Translations under genes and position numbers: made by a program
In this document: in pieces, positions 22,041 through 30,701 of the stretch
How positions within the stretch are numbered: position 1 is the stretch's first letter
Layout of the letters: every line of letters starts with the position of its first letter
From: Sebaldella sp. S0638
GTDB lineage: Bacteria; Fusobacteriota; Fusobacteriia; Fusobacteriales; Leptotrichiaceae
NCBI RefSeq assembly: GCF_024158605.1
Contig: NZ_JAMZGM010000034.1
Span: forward strand, 1 to 37,047
Direction: 5' to 3'
Length of the DNA stretch: 37,047 bases
The notes under the pieces: generated by a model
The model's database searches: none
The model's input: the letters and a program-made list of their open reading frames with translations, nothing else
Told to the model about the DNA's origin: nothing

Positions 22041-23033
22041 ATGGAAAATAAAAATGAAGTTTTTTTCTATGATGAAAATGAAATAGACATTTTGGAAAAT
22101 CATATCGGAGAGTTTTTCGGGGAATTTTCCAATGTATTTCATGAAATGATTTCGCCTGATATTCATGTAGATATTGCAATAATACCGCCTGATGAAAAAA
22201 GAGATTTTTATACTCTTGTGACTATGGGAATGGGAGCATATATAATGAATGTTCCTGACGGGTTAAAAGGATACAGGCTGGAAAGAGCCGAATTAATGGT
22301 GACGCTTCCTTCTGACTGGGAAGTACAGAATACAGATGAAAAATGGTACTGGCCTGTAAGATGGCTGAAAATTCTTGCCAGATTTCCTCTGGAGGAGAAC
22401 ACATGGCTTGGCTGGGGACATACTATTCCGAATGGAGAACCTTTTGCTGAAAATACAGGGCTTTCAGGGATTTTACTTTTGAATCCTTATTCAGAAAATG
22501 AAAAAGCAGGAAGCCTATCTTTGCCAAATGGCGATATAGTGAACTTTTACCAGATGTTTCCGCTTTATAATGAGGAGATGGAATTCAAAAGGGAGAATAA
22601 TGCAGAGGTACTTTTAGATCTGTTTGGTGACGATTTCGACCATGTGGTGGATATAAACAGAGAAAATATAAAGGAATGGAAACCAATAAAAGATTTTTAT
22701 CTGAAAAAAGAAGAGATTAAAGATATTCTTCAATGGGAAGGTGCTGCCGGATGTTTTGCCACTGACAGAATAACAGTCAGCGGAGAAAAGGTAGGATATA
22801 TGTACAGGGAAATACCGGATTTTGACGGAGACAGCGTATGGCGTTTTACTGCCGGAGACGAAACGGATGAATATATGGAAAATCCTGATAATTCAGGAAT
22901 TTATCATCTGAATACAATAGCTAATTACGATACTGACATTATCCCTTTTTTGATGTCAGGGATAAATACAGCATTTATGAGGGATGAGAATGGAGAATTT
23001 CAGGAAGTAGAAAACTGGGAACCGGAAGAATAA
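22041..23033 (+). CDS. SUFU-domain protein fused to DUF2185, immunity-protein type
   Basis: 330 residues. Residues about 10-215 match bacterial SUFU-like domains (HVDIAIIPPDEKRDFYTLVTMGMGAY, ELMVTLPSDW, YWPVRWLKILARFP, TWLGWGHTIPNGEPF). Residues about 235-325 match DUF2185 (GCFATDRITVSGEKVGYMYRE, DSVWRFTAGDE, NTIANYDTDIIPFL). Both domains are known as immunity modules in polymorphic toxin systems and often occur as fused or stand-alone immunity proteins. It is cytoplasmic. No toxin gene lies next to it; the DUF4241 gene follows after 18 bases. Which toxin it blocks cannot be told. Confidence 0.88.
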   Translation: MENKNEVFFYDENEIDILENHIGEFFGEFSNVFHEMISPDIHVDIAIIPPDEKRDFYTLVTMGMGAYIMNVPDGLKGYRLERAELMVTLPSDWEVQNTDEKWYWPVRWLKILARFPLEENTWLGWGHTIPNGEPFAENTGLSGILLLNPYSENEKAGSLSLPNGDIVNFYQMFPLYNEEMEFKRENNAEVLLDLFGDDFDHVVDINRENIKEWKPIKDFYLKKEEIKDILQWEGAAGCFATDRITVSGEKVGYMYREIPDFDGDSVWRFTAGDETDEYMENPDNSGIYHLNTIANYDTDIIPFLMSGINTAFMRDENGEFQEVENWEPEE

Positions 23034-23051
23034 TAATGGAGGGAGAAAATT

Positions 23052-23786
23052 ATGAGACCAACAAATGAATGGATGGAAATATGGAAGAAAAAAAGAGAGG
23101 TTTTATCATGTCCAAATGATTTAAATGAATATTTTGAGCTGGATGAAATAGCCGGACAGAAGCTGGACAGACTTTCTTTCGGGAAAGTATCCTTGCCAAG
23201 CGGAGAAATTTTGGTAAGAGATCCTCTTGTGTATCTGAATAAAGATGAAGAGCCTTATTTTGAAAAAGTTCCCGCAGGAGAATTTGAAGCAGTAGGGGCA
23301 GTTATTTTATCAGAGGAAGACTGTGCAAGATATGCTGCTGTCAGAGTAAAGTTCAATGAAAATAAAGCTGTGAGATTCGGAGAAGCTCTATTGGGGCATG
23401 AAGATATAAGCGATCTTGAAGAAGGGGAGTATTTCGGTTTTAATGTAGATGCAGGATTGGGAACTATACTTGATAAAGAAACACTTATTGCTTTTGACGA
23501 ATTTTTTATGAACTGGCATGAGGAAAATCCAGAAGGAAATATCTATGATGATTATTTTGCAGATATTTTCAGCAAAAATTATAAAGAAAACCCTAAATAT
23601 CAGCGTGAGGGCGGAGACTGGATAAACTGGTGCGTACCTGGTACGAATCTTCATATGCCTGTATTTCAAAGCGGTTTCGGAGACGGAACTTATCCTGTTT
23701 ATTTCGGTTATGATGAAAATGATAAGATATGTTCTCTGGTAATACAATTTATAGATATAAAAATGGCTTTCGAAGATGAAGATTAA
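23052..23786 (+). CDS. DUF4241 protein, probable immunity protein
   Basis: 244 residues, GGAGGG upstream. It has the DUF4241 hallmarks: LPSGEILVRDPLVYL near 55-70, AAVRVKFN, FNVDAGLGTI, and the C-terminal GGDWINW, FQSGFGDGTYPVYFGYD and QFIDI. DUF4241 proteins are found with polymorphic toxins and other immunity genes, but the biochemical role is unknown. In the same operon as the SUFU-DUF2185 gene. Confidence 0.88.
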   Translation: MRPTNEWMEIWKKKREVLSCPNDLNEYFELDEIAGQKLDRLSFGKVSLPSGEILVRDPLVYLNKDEEPYFEKVPAGEFEAVGAVILSEEDCARYAAVRVKFNENKAVRFGEALLGHEDISDLEEGEYFGFNVDAGLGTILDKETLIAFDEFFMNWHEENPEGNIYDDYFADIFSKNYKENPKYQREGGDWINWCVPGTNLHMPVFQSGFGDGTYPVYFGYDENDKICSLVIQFIDIKMAFEDED

Positions 23787-23827
23787 GAAATAGGTATTAC
23801 TTATAAAAAATATAGAGGAGGAAAAAT

Positions 23828-24214
23828 ATGAAAAAGAAGTTATTTATTTTAGCAGGATTATTTATGTTTTTTCAGTTTGGATTTTCTCTGAGCTGCTTTT
23901 TTCCGCATTATAGTTTTGGGGAAAAGAAAGTGACATATATAGGTTTGGGTGAACAGGTGAATGTGGACAAAGCTGATATCGAGACTTTTAAGGATCTGGA
24001 CGGAGTATTTGGTGCAGATAAAAACTATATTTATTATCTGGGGAAACCGCTGAAAAACATAGACAGAAATACTTTTGAAGTTACGGGGTGATATATTCCT
24101 GTACCAAATGATCCTATATGGGGAATTGGATGCCAGACCTCGTATATTACAGAATTTAAAGATAAAAACGGGACGTATAAGCTTGAAGATATAAAAAAAT
24201 GGCAGGCTGAATGA
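23828..24214 (+). pseudogene. DKNYY-type secreted protein interrupted by an in-frame TGA
   Basis: The frame opens with a signal peptide (KKKLFILAGLFMFFQFGFSL) and holds DKNYY-family units (DKADIETFKDLDG, DKNYIYYLGKPLKNIDRNTFE). It stops at TGA 24089-24091, giving 87 residues. Past the stop the same frame continues for 40 sensible codons (YIPVPNDPIWGIG through KWQAE) to a TGA at 24212. One base change (for example TGG to TGA) explains this. The 5' fragment may still be made. It belongs to the immunity-type cluster by position. Confidence 0.7.
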
Positions 24215-24252
24215 TATAAATGCTAAAAAAAACAATAAAGAAGGAGCAAAAT

Positions 24253-24657
24253 ATGGATAATATAATAAATATACTAAAAAGTTGCCCTATGGTCTTTGCA
24301 GCAACAGCTGACGACGACAACAGACCAAATAACAGACCGGTTGCATTAGCAATGGAGGATAAAGGAACATTATTTTTTAGTACCTCCACAGAAACAAGTC
24401 TTTTCAGGGATTTGCAAAAAAATCCTTTTATATCTTTTACAACTATGATTGATCAACAATCATGGATACAGATAAATGCTGAAATAGCTTTTGTTGAGGA
24501 TATGGCAATTAAAGAAATGATAATTGCGAATAATCCGTTTTTGAATCAGCGTTTCCAAACTGCTGATAATCACATTTTTAAAATTTTCAAATTAACAGCC
24601 GGAACTGCAAAAATTTATGATCGTTCGGGAAATGCTCCCAGAATTATAAAATTTTAA
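24253..24657 (+). CDS. pyridoxamine 5'-phosphate oxidase-like flavin-binding protein
   Basis: 134 residues from ATG 24253, seven bases after AAGGAG; an earlier in-frame ATG at 24220 has no ribosome-binding site. The split-barrel pattern is clear: VFAATADDDNRPNNRPVALA, GTLFFSTSTETSLFRDLQKNP, FISFTTM and the late ELTAGTAKIYD-like strand. Small proteins of this group bind FMN or F420 and reduce or sequester various substrates; the substrate is unknown. Its 3' end converges on the CapA gene. Confidence 0.85.
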   Translation: MDNIINILKSCPMVFAATADDDNRPNNRPVALAMEDKGTLFFSTSTETSLFRDLQKNPFISFTTMIDQQSWIQINAEIAFVEDMAIKEMIIANNPFLNQRFQTADNHIFKIFKLTAGTAKIYDRSGNAPRIIKF

Positions 24658-24690
24658 ATATGTATCATAATTAATGGTAAATAAAAAGAA

Positions 24691-24730
24691 GCTGCATCAA
24701 GAAAAATAAATATTTCTGATGCAGCCTTTT
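24691..24730. terminator. bidirectional terminator
   Basis: GCTGCATCA (24691-24699) pairs with TGATGCAGC (24717-24725), with a T-run on the plus side and A-rich sequence before it, between convergent genes. Confidence 0.85.
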
Positions 24731-24767
24731 ATTATAAAATACTAAGTTTTAGACTTGACTGGTAAAA

Positions 24768-25877
24768 TCATTTCTTTTTAGTAATAATCCCGTCGCTTGA
24801 GAATGAAAGCGGCGTATCGGGAAAGTCACTCTCGGTCAGTTCAATAACCTTTTGAAGTGCTCTTTTTTTGGTATCAACTTTTGGTCCGCTTCCTTTTACC
24901 TGATATATAGATATGATTTCGCCTTCTGTAAAGTCTCCGTTTTCATCAAGTTTTATTTTGAAAAGAGGAGCAATTCCTTTTACACCAGTAAGGCTGAAAT
25001 TTCCGTAAGTGGCAAAATTCCCCGAACTGTAAGATATAAATTTGTTGTTATATAATTCTACCGCTCTTATAACATGCGGTCCGTGGCCAAAAACTATATC
25101 AGCACCCGCATCGACCATCTTATGGGCAAAATCGTATACATCTCCTCTGTTTTCCCCGAAAAACATCTCATTTCTTTTGGGAACATGCTGATATTCGTCG
25201 CCTTCAGCACCGCCGTGAAAAGAAACTATAACTATATCAGAATTTTCTCTCAGCTGTTTTACAATTTTTTCAGCATGTGGAATATCGTTTATACTTACAG
25301 TACCATTATTAGGTGCAAATGCAGCAAATCCATATTTAATACCGTCTTTTTCAAAAATAATAAATTCATCTGTTCCTGCGAGACCGGCATATTTAATTCC
25401 AAGATTATCAAGATTTTCTTTTGTTTTTGCTCTTCCTACAGGACCAAAGTCTCCGTTATGGTTATTCGCAATGCTTACAACATCGAATCCTGCATTTGCC
25501 AGGTATTGTCCAAAAGAAGAAGGTGTTCTGAAAACATAACACACAGACGGATTAGAGCAGCTTTTAGGATTTCCGCCGCTGTCAAAAAGGGTTCCTTCGA
25601 GATTTCCAAAAGTAATATCAGAATCTTTAAGATAAGTTTCTACATCTTTTAATATATTTGCATTTCCAGGCGGAAGGGAAGAATCAGAAGGATAATTGCT
25701 TCCGAGCATTATATCGCCTACAGCAGTAATGGTGATTATTTTCTTCTCTTTTACAGGTGCTTCTTCAGTTACATTATCAGATAAATTATTTTCGTTGTCT
25801 ATTTCAATAGGCTTCTCCTTTTTGCCGCATGAAAACAATAATACAATCAAAAATAAGGATATAAAAAATTTTCGCAT
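24768..25877 (-). CDS. CapA-family (PGA_cap metallophosphatase-like) lipoprotein
   Basis: 369 residues from ATG 25877, seven bases after AGGAG; a TTG two codons earlier is too close to that site. Signal MRKFFISLFLIVLLFSC is a good lipobox with C17. The CapA domain runs from TAVGDIMLGSN (about 50) through NLEGTLFD, SIANNHNGDFG, VSFHGGAEGDEY and GHGPHVIRAVE, the conserved metal-binding signatures of this calcineurin-like family. CapA proteins were first linked to poly-gamma-glutamate capsules, but many anchored relatives have no known substrate. No other capsule genes are near. Confidence 0.93.
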   Translation of the reverse strand: MRKFFISLFLIVLLFSCGKKEKPIEIDNENNLSDNVTEEAPVKEKKIITITAVGDIMLGSNYPSDSSLPPGNANILKDVETYLKDSDITFGNLEGTLFDSGGNPKSCSNPSVCYVFRTPSSFGQYLANAGFDVVSIANNHNGDFGPVGRAKTKENLDNLGIKYAGLAGTDEFIIFEKDGIKYGFAAFAPNNGTVSINDIPHAEKIVKQLRENSDIVIVSFHGGAEGDEYQHVPKRNEMFFGENRGDVYDFAHKMVDAGADIVFGHGPHVIRAVELYNNKFISYSSGNFATYGNFSLTGVKGIAPLFKIKLDENGDFTEGEIISIYQVKGSGPKVDTKKRALQKVIELTESDFPDTPLSFSSDGIITKKK

Positions 25878-25883
25878 TTTCAA

Positions 25884-26139
25884 ACTCCTTTTAAAGCTAT
25901 TTTTATATAGTATAACATATATATTATCAATTTAGATTAAATAATAAAAATTAAAATTTAAATATAAAATTAAAAAAATCGAAAAAAATGTAAAAGTCAA
26001 CAATTTTTTTGATAAATACATTAATTTAATTTACTTTTTACCTAAAAAATGCTATTATTTGGGGTGTTATATAATGATAAGAATAACTTAGGAGTTTCTG
26101 ATAGATAGGAAGAGGTATAAGGTAAGGAGGTATGATTGA
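25884..26139. other. divergent intergenic region
   Basis: About 260 bases, extremely AT-rich, between the minus-strand CapA gene and the plus-strand slipin paralogue. It must hold two promoters, but many A/T-rich hexamers fit and I cannot choose. No tRNA-like structure like that upstream of the first slipin gene is seen. Confidence 0.4.
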
Positions 26140-27792
26140 ATGAAATACATAATAGGTGAGGGAGAAAGGGTTCTGGTATTTAAAAACGAGAAACTGATAG
26201 AATACCTGAAAAGCGGAACTTATAAAATTTCCCGATTATCGAATAAAAAACATGAAAAATATATTTGCGAAGGTTTATTTGAAACAGAAAGAAATCTGGA
26301 TTTTCTCCTTCTTCAGAATGAAAGGCTCGCAGAAGAACTGCAGGTGTTGGAAGTTCATGAAGATGAGATATTAATATATTACAGAGACGGAATATTTCAG
26401 GGCGGTTTCTATGAAGGGAAATACGCATTCTGGAATGTCGTAGGGAGAAATTCATATGCTAAGCTGGATTTGAAAACAGCATTTGAGATGGATGAAAAGA
26501 TAAAAAATGTCTTTGCCAAGACAAAACTGGGTGAGATGTTTGACATAATAGAAATAGAGGATTATCATATAGCTCTTTATTTTAAAAGCGGAGTATATGA
26601 AAAAATACTGAAAAGCGGAACATATGCAGCTTCTAAAAAATATTTCAAGAATACTTTTCAGAAAATAGATTTAAGAGAAGTAATGATTTATGATGAGACA
26701 ATGGAAAAAATCTTTGATACAGAGCCGGAATTGATTCATGATTTTGACATAAAAAAAGTAAGGGAAAAAGAGCTTTTACTCTGGTATCAGGACGATCTTT
26801 TCAAAGGGAAGTGTCTTGCAGGAAGTTATCTTTTCTGGAATAAGCTGAAAGATAATTATTTTGAGATAATAGACCTGAATAACGGAATAGAGATAGATGA
26901 AAAATATCTGGATATTCTGGATAAGCTCGAAGGTGTATATACTAAATATGAAGTAAAGGATTATGAAGCCGGACTTCTTATTATAGACAATCAGTACAGA
27001 AAGACTCTTAAATCAGGGGTATATTGCTTTTGGAACGGACATCAGAAGATAGAAGTGTATCCTATAGACCTTAGAATAAAGCAGCTGGATATGCAGGGAG
27101 AGGAAATTCTGACTAAAGACAGAGTTATGCTGAAGTTTAATTTTATAGCACAATACAGAGTAGTGGATCCTATTACTAATTACAAAGAGATAAATAATAT
27201 AGAAAATCAGATATATATTCTTATTCAGATGATTTTGAGAGAGTATGTGGGAGTAAATTATCTTGAAGACCTTCTTGAGCATAGAGTAGAAATAGGAAAG
27301 TATGTTTTGGAAAAAGTGAAGAAGGAAGAAAGAAAGTACGGTATAGAGCTTCTGGATGCTGGGATAAAGGATATAAAACTGGCTGAAATGAACGGCGTAG
27401 GAAGTGTGGTATACAAAGAACCGGAACCGCTAAAAAAAGAAAAAGAACCTGATTTTTTCGTAAAAGAAGAAATTAAAGAAGAAAAAGAAGAAATCGTGGA
27501 AGAGGTAAAAGAGGAAGCCAGAGTAGATATCGAAGATATAATAAAAAAAGAGTCTGAATATATAGAAGAGCCGCTGGAAGCAGAAAAAGCCGAAGTGGCT
27601 GATGATGAGGCAATTACTGATGAAGCAGTTGCCGAAGAAGATGAAAAAACAGAAGAAGAGCCTGAGTTGGAACAAAAAGCAGCAGCAGAAGAAGTAGTAC
27701 AAGAAGAGGAAACGGAAAAATTTTCAGAAGAGAGTGCAAGTGCTATTTTGGAAGAACTTAGCAGAATTCTGGCAAAGAACAGTAAAAAATAA
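26140..27792 (+). CDS. slipin/SPFH paralogue with an acidic C-terminal tail
   Basis: 550 residues, AAGGAGG upstream. It aligns along residues 1-410 with the protein at 13845, including all five repeated modules and the SPFH domain (LTKDRVMLKFNFIAQYRVVDP, LIQMILREYVG). After the SPFH domain the coiled coil of the paralogue is replaced by a 120-residue tail dominated by glutamate and lysine. Both proteins nonetheless end alike (ILEELSRIL here, ILEELGKIF there). This suggests a conserved C-terminal contact with an exchanged spacer. The two may co-assemble. Function unknown. Confidence 0.85.
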   Translation: MKYIIGEGERVLVFKNEKLIEYLKSGTYKISRLSNKKHEKYICEGLFETERNLDFLLLQNERLAEELQVLEVHEDEILIYYRDGIFQGGFYEGKYAFWNVVGRNSYAKLDLKTAFEMDEKIKNVFAKTKLGEMFDIIEIEDYHIALYFKSGVYEKILKSGTYAASKKYFKNTFQKIDLREVMIYDETMEKIFDTEPELIHDFDIKKVREKELLLWYQDDLFKGKCLAGSYLFWNKLKDNYFEIIDLNNGIEIDEKYLDILDKLEGVYTKYEVKDYEAGLLIIDNQYRKTLKSGVYCFWNGHQKIEVYPIDLRIKQLDMQGEEILTKDRVMLKFNFIAQYRVVDPITNYKEINNIENQIYILIQMILREYVGVNYLEDLLEHRVEIGKYVLEKVKKEERKYGIELLDAGIKDIKLAEMNGVGSVVYKEPEPLKKEKEPDFFVKEEIKEEKEEIVEEVKEEARVDIEDIIKKESEYIEEPLEAEKAEVADDEAITDEAVAEEDEKTEEEPELEQKAAAEEVVQEEETEKFSEESASAILEELSRILAKNSKK

Positions 27793-27804
27793 TAGCATAT
27801 ACAG

Positions 27805-27836
27805 ATATCCCGTGATTTTTATTACGGGGTATTTTT
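27805..27836 (+). terminator. terminator of the slipin paralogue
   Basis: ATATCCCGT and ACGGGGTAT form a stem around a T-rich loop, followed by TTTTT. Confidence 0.8.
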
Positions 27837-27924
27837 GTGGAATTTTAGATACAGAAATTTATCCAAGGCTTTGAAAAAAAGATACTATAGTTTTGAGTAT
27901 AATCTTTATTTAAAAGCCGTAATA

Positions 27925-27933
27925 TGCTATAAT
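27925..27933 (+). promoter_or_regulatory. extended -10 promoter of the lipocalin-ftsH operon
   Basis: TGCTATAAT with TATAAT at 27928-27933; the -35 region (TTTATT at 17 bases) is poor. It may drive the whole run of genes to 34636. Confidence 0.55.
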
Positions 27934-27961
27934 ATTTAAAAAATGAAAAGGTGAAATTAAA

Positions 27962-28627
27962 ATGAAAAAATTATATATTGGTATTCTATGTTCATTTTTA
28001 TTATTTAATATAGTGTCTTATTCATCAGTGACTGATGTTATTAATAAAATTGATAATGCAGTGAATCCCAAACTGAGATTCGATGTGGATAAAGCTTCAG
28101 GTATATGGTATTTACTTTATGACAATGACATAAAAACGAAAAACCTGGAAAATATAACAATAAATCTGGTACAGGAAGGACAGGGATACAGTTATATTAC
28201 CAAAAGCTATAATCCCAAGAGAAATACATGGATAAAAGATGAAAAAAGAGCATGGGTACTGGAAGATAAAAAAAATATTTATTTTTATGTTAGAAAAAAC
28301 GGGCCGATAAATTATAAAAATAAGGTTCTGTATTATGATGATGATATGAAGTATCTTGTTATTTATTTTAAGAAAGAGAATATAATAAGAGTTTTGACAA
28401 GAAGTGAAACACCAAGCAGTCAGAAAGTAAATGAAATAATGGCTGAGATTAAAAAACAGGGTTATAGTATTTCAAGATTAAAAAGAATAAGCTACGATCC
28501 TCTGGTATATGACGAGAGTGAAGCAATAAAAGCTCAGGAAGAAAAGGAATTTTATGAAAGATTAAGCAGATTCGGAGAAAGCGGTACTATAGATTTTGAT
28601 GAAGCTGTAGAAATACCCAAAAATTAA
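27962..28627 (+). CDS. bacterial lipocalin (Blc-like), secreted
   Basis: 221 residues. After a signal peptide (KKLYIGILCSFLLFNIVSYS) the sequence follows the Blc lipocalin pattern: VDKASGIWYLLYDND (the GxW motif), LENITINLVQ, SYNPKRNTW, KRAWVLED, YLVIYFKKENIIRVLTRSETPSSQKVNEIM and KKQGYSISRLKRISYDP. A charged C-terminal extension of about 40 residues is unusual. No lipobox is seen, so it is probably periplasmic. Lipocalins of this type bind lipids or lysophospholipids. First gene of an envelope operon, 15 bases before mltG. Similarity is diverged but ordered along the whole domain. Confidence 0.78.
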   Translation: MKKLYIGILCSFLLFNIVSYSSVTDVINKIDNAVNPKLRFDVDKASGIWYLLYDNDIKTKNLENITINLVQEGQGYSYITKSYNPKRNTWIKDEKRAWVLEDKKNIYFYVRKNGPINYKNKVLYYDDDMKYLVIYFKKENIIRVLTRSETPSSQKVNEIMAEIKKQGYSISRLKRISYDPLVYDESEAIKAQEEKEFYERLSRFGESGTIDFDEAVEIPKN

Positions 28628-28642
28628 CATTAAAGGAGAATA

Positions 28643-29593
28643 ATGAAAAAAATTATAATATGTTTTAGCGCATTTATAGGTTTATTGATATTTTTATTTT
28701 TACTTTTTTTTATAACAATGCTTATGCCGGTAAAAGAATTTAACAATAAATATGTAGTCGTAAGAAAGGGTGAAAATTTTAACCAGATTTACAAGGATCT
28801 GGATATAAAGTATACCCTGACTGATAAGGTATACCTGAAAATTACAGGTAACGGATCAAAAGCAAGAGTCGGTTCCTATAAATTTAACGGGAAAGTAAGC
28901 AGACTGGAAATCATTAATAAAATAGTAAGCGGGAAAAGTGATGAGATAAGATTGACTATACCAGAAGGCTTTTCTAACAGACAGGTGTTCGAGAGAATAG
29001 AGAAACTAGGTCTCGGATCAAGAGAAAAATTAGAGCAGGCATTAAAGGAAGCGGACTTTCCTTATCCGCACCTTGATAATAACTATGAAGGATATTTTTA
29101 CCCGGAAACTTACTTCTTTTATGAAGGAACAAGCGAGAAGGAAGTAATAAATGCTATTTTGAAGGAATTCTTAAGAGTTTATCCTCCTGAAAAGTATCCG
29201 GATAAAAATGATTTTTATAATAAATTAAAGCTTGCATCAGTGGTAGAACTGGAAGTGTCTAAAAAAGAAGATAAAACCAAGGTAGCAGGAATATTCTTGA
29301 AAAGACTGGAGATCAATATGAGACTTGAGTCAGATGCAACCTTAAAGTATAAACTTGGCAGACAGGCATACAGAAAGGAACTTCTCTCTGATATGTCGCC
29401 GTATAACAGCTATAAGCACACAGGGCTTCCCCCTACACCAATATCAAATCCGTCGAAAGAAACTTTTGATGCGGTGGAAAATGCAGAAATTACAGGAGAT
29501 TTATTCTTTTTTACATATAAAGGAGAGACTTACTATTCAAAGACTCATGATGAGCATTTGAAGAAAAGAAAGGAGACTGGGCAGTTAAAATAA
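28643..29593 (+). CDS. mltG: MltG endolytic murein transglycosylase
   Basis: 316 residues. One N-terminal membrane helix (about 3-27), a LysM-like region (VVRKGENFNQIYKDL), then the MltG catalytic domain: TIPEGFSNRQV, NNYEGYFYPETYFF, LASVVELEVSKK with the expected catalytic glutamate, MRLESDATLKY and YNSYKHTGLPPTPISNPS. It cuts nascent glycan strands in the membrane-proximal periplasm and sets their length. Next to a SpoIID-like gene and tilS. Confidence 0.96.
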   Translation: MKKIIICFSAFIGLLIFLFLLFFITMLMPVKEFNNKYVVVRKGENFNQIYKDLDIKYTLTDKVYLKITGNGSKARVGSYKFNGKVSRLEIINKIVSGKSDEIRLTIPEGFSNRQVFERIEKLGLGSREKLEQALKEADFPYPHLDNNYEGYFYPETYFFYEGTSEKEVINAILKEFLRVYPPEKYPDKNDFYNKLKLASVVELEVSKKEDKTKVAGIFLKRLEINMRLESDATLKYKLGRQAYRKELLSDMSPYNSYKHTGLPPTPISNPSKETFDAVENAEITGDLFFFTYKGETYYSKTHDEHLKKRKETGQLK

Positions 29594-29594
29594 T

Positions 29595-30701
29595 ATGAAG
29601 CTGAAAATAATATTAACAGCTGTTTTCCTTATGATTCAAAGTATATTTTTTGCCAAAGAAATGAAAATTGCTATTTTAAGTAATTCAGGAAATCAGCTAT
29701 ATGTGAGGGCAAATAATGAAATAGAAGTTTTTTCCAACGGAGTGCTTCTTGATAAAAAAAGAGAAGTTAAGTTTTCTGCAGGAAAAAATTCAGTGACCTA
29801 TGAAGGGCAGTCATATAATGACATAGTTTTGAAACCTGAAGGAGCTGACTTTTTATATATAAGCAAGAGCGGGAAAAGTTTTGACGGTTATCGCGGGAAC
29901 TTTGACCTTATTATAGAGAACGGAAGAATAGTTCCGGTTAATCTTGTGGAGATGGATCAGTATCTTTACAGTGTAGTACCGTCGGAAATCGGTAAAAAGT
30001 TTCCTGATGAAGCTGTAAAAGCACAGATAGTAACTTCAAGAACATATTCTTATTATAATGCCAAGAATTCCAAATTCAAAAATTATGATATGGTAGATAA
30101 TGTGAATTCACAGGTATATAAAGGAATAGCAGCAGAAGATGTGAAGATTAACAGTCTCGTGGACAATACCAAAAACATAGTAATGACATACAAAGGCGAG
30201 CCGATTAATGCAATATTCCATGACGACAGCGGAGGATATACAGCTAATGTGGAAGATGTATGGGGCGGTGTTCCTGTGGAGTATCTGAAAGCAGTGGACG
30301 ATGCAGGGAACGTAATGGATTCACCGAGAAGATACTGGAGTTATACAATAACAAAAGACAGGCTGAGTAAAATATTCGGTGTTTATCCGGAAACAATAGA
30401 AGTGGAAAAAAAGGACAACAGAGTGAAACTGCTGCGTTTGAAAGGGAATGGAAGAACAGTGGAAGTAACAGGAAACGAATTTAGAAAAAGAGTAGGGTAC
30501 ACTAATATTTTCAGTACAGTGTTTGACTACAGCGAAAGCGGAAGTTCATTTGTGTTTAACGGAAACGGATCAGGACACGGAGTAGGGCTGGCCCAGTGGG
30601 GAGCTTATGCGCAGGCTGAGAAAAATAAAAAATATGACCAGATTTTAAAATATTATTTCACAGGAATAAAAATAGAGGAATATCGAGATGCTGGATTTTA
30701 G
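29595..30701 (+). CDS. SpoIID/LytB-domain protein
   Basis: 368 residues with a signal peptide. The SpoIID domain is clear: YLYSVVPSEIGKKFPDEAVK, AQIVTSRTYSYY, FHDDSGGYTANVEDVWG and the C-terminal GNGSGHGVGLAQWGAYAQA. SpoIID is a lytic transglycosylase acting on denuded glycan strands in spore formers; in non-sporulating bacteria the family remodels septal or side-wall peptidoglycan. It starts two bases after mltG, and its end overlaps tilS by 14 bases, so all are cotranscribed. Confidence 0.94.
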   Translation: MKLKIILTAVFLMIQSIFFAKEMKIAILSNSGNQLYVRANNEIEVFSNGVLLDKKREVKFSAGKNSVTYEGQSYNDIVLKPEGADFLYISKSGKSFDGYRGNFDLIIENGRIVPVNLVEMDQYLYSVVPSEIGKKFPDEAVKAQIVTSRTYSYYNAKNSKFKNYDMVDNVNSQVYKGIAAEDVKINSLVDNTKNIVMTYKGEPINAIFHDDSGGYTANVEDVWGGVPVEYLKAVDDAGNVMDSPRRYWSYTITKDRLSKIFGVYPETIEVEKKDNRVKLLRLKGNGRTVEVTGNEFRKRVGYTNIFSTVFDYSESGSSFVFNGNGSGHGVGLAQWGAYAQAEKNKKYDQILKYYFTGIKIEEYRDAGF

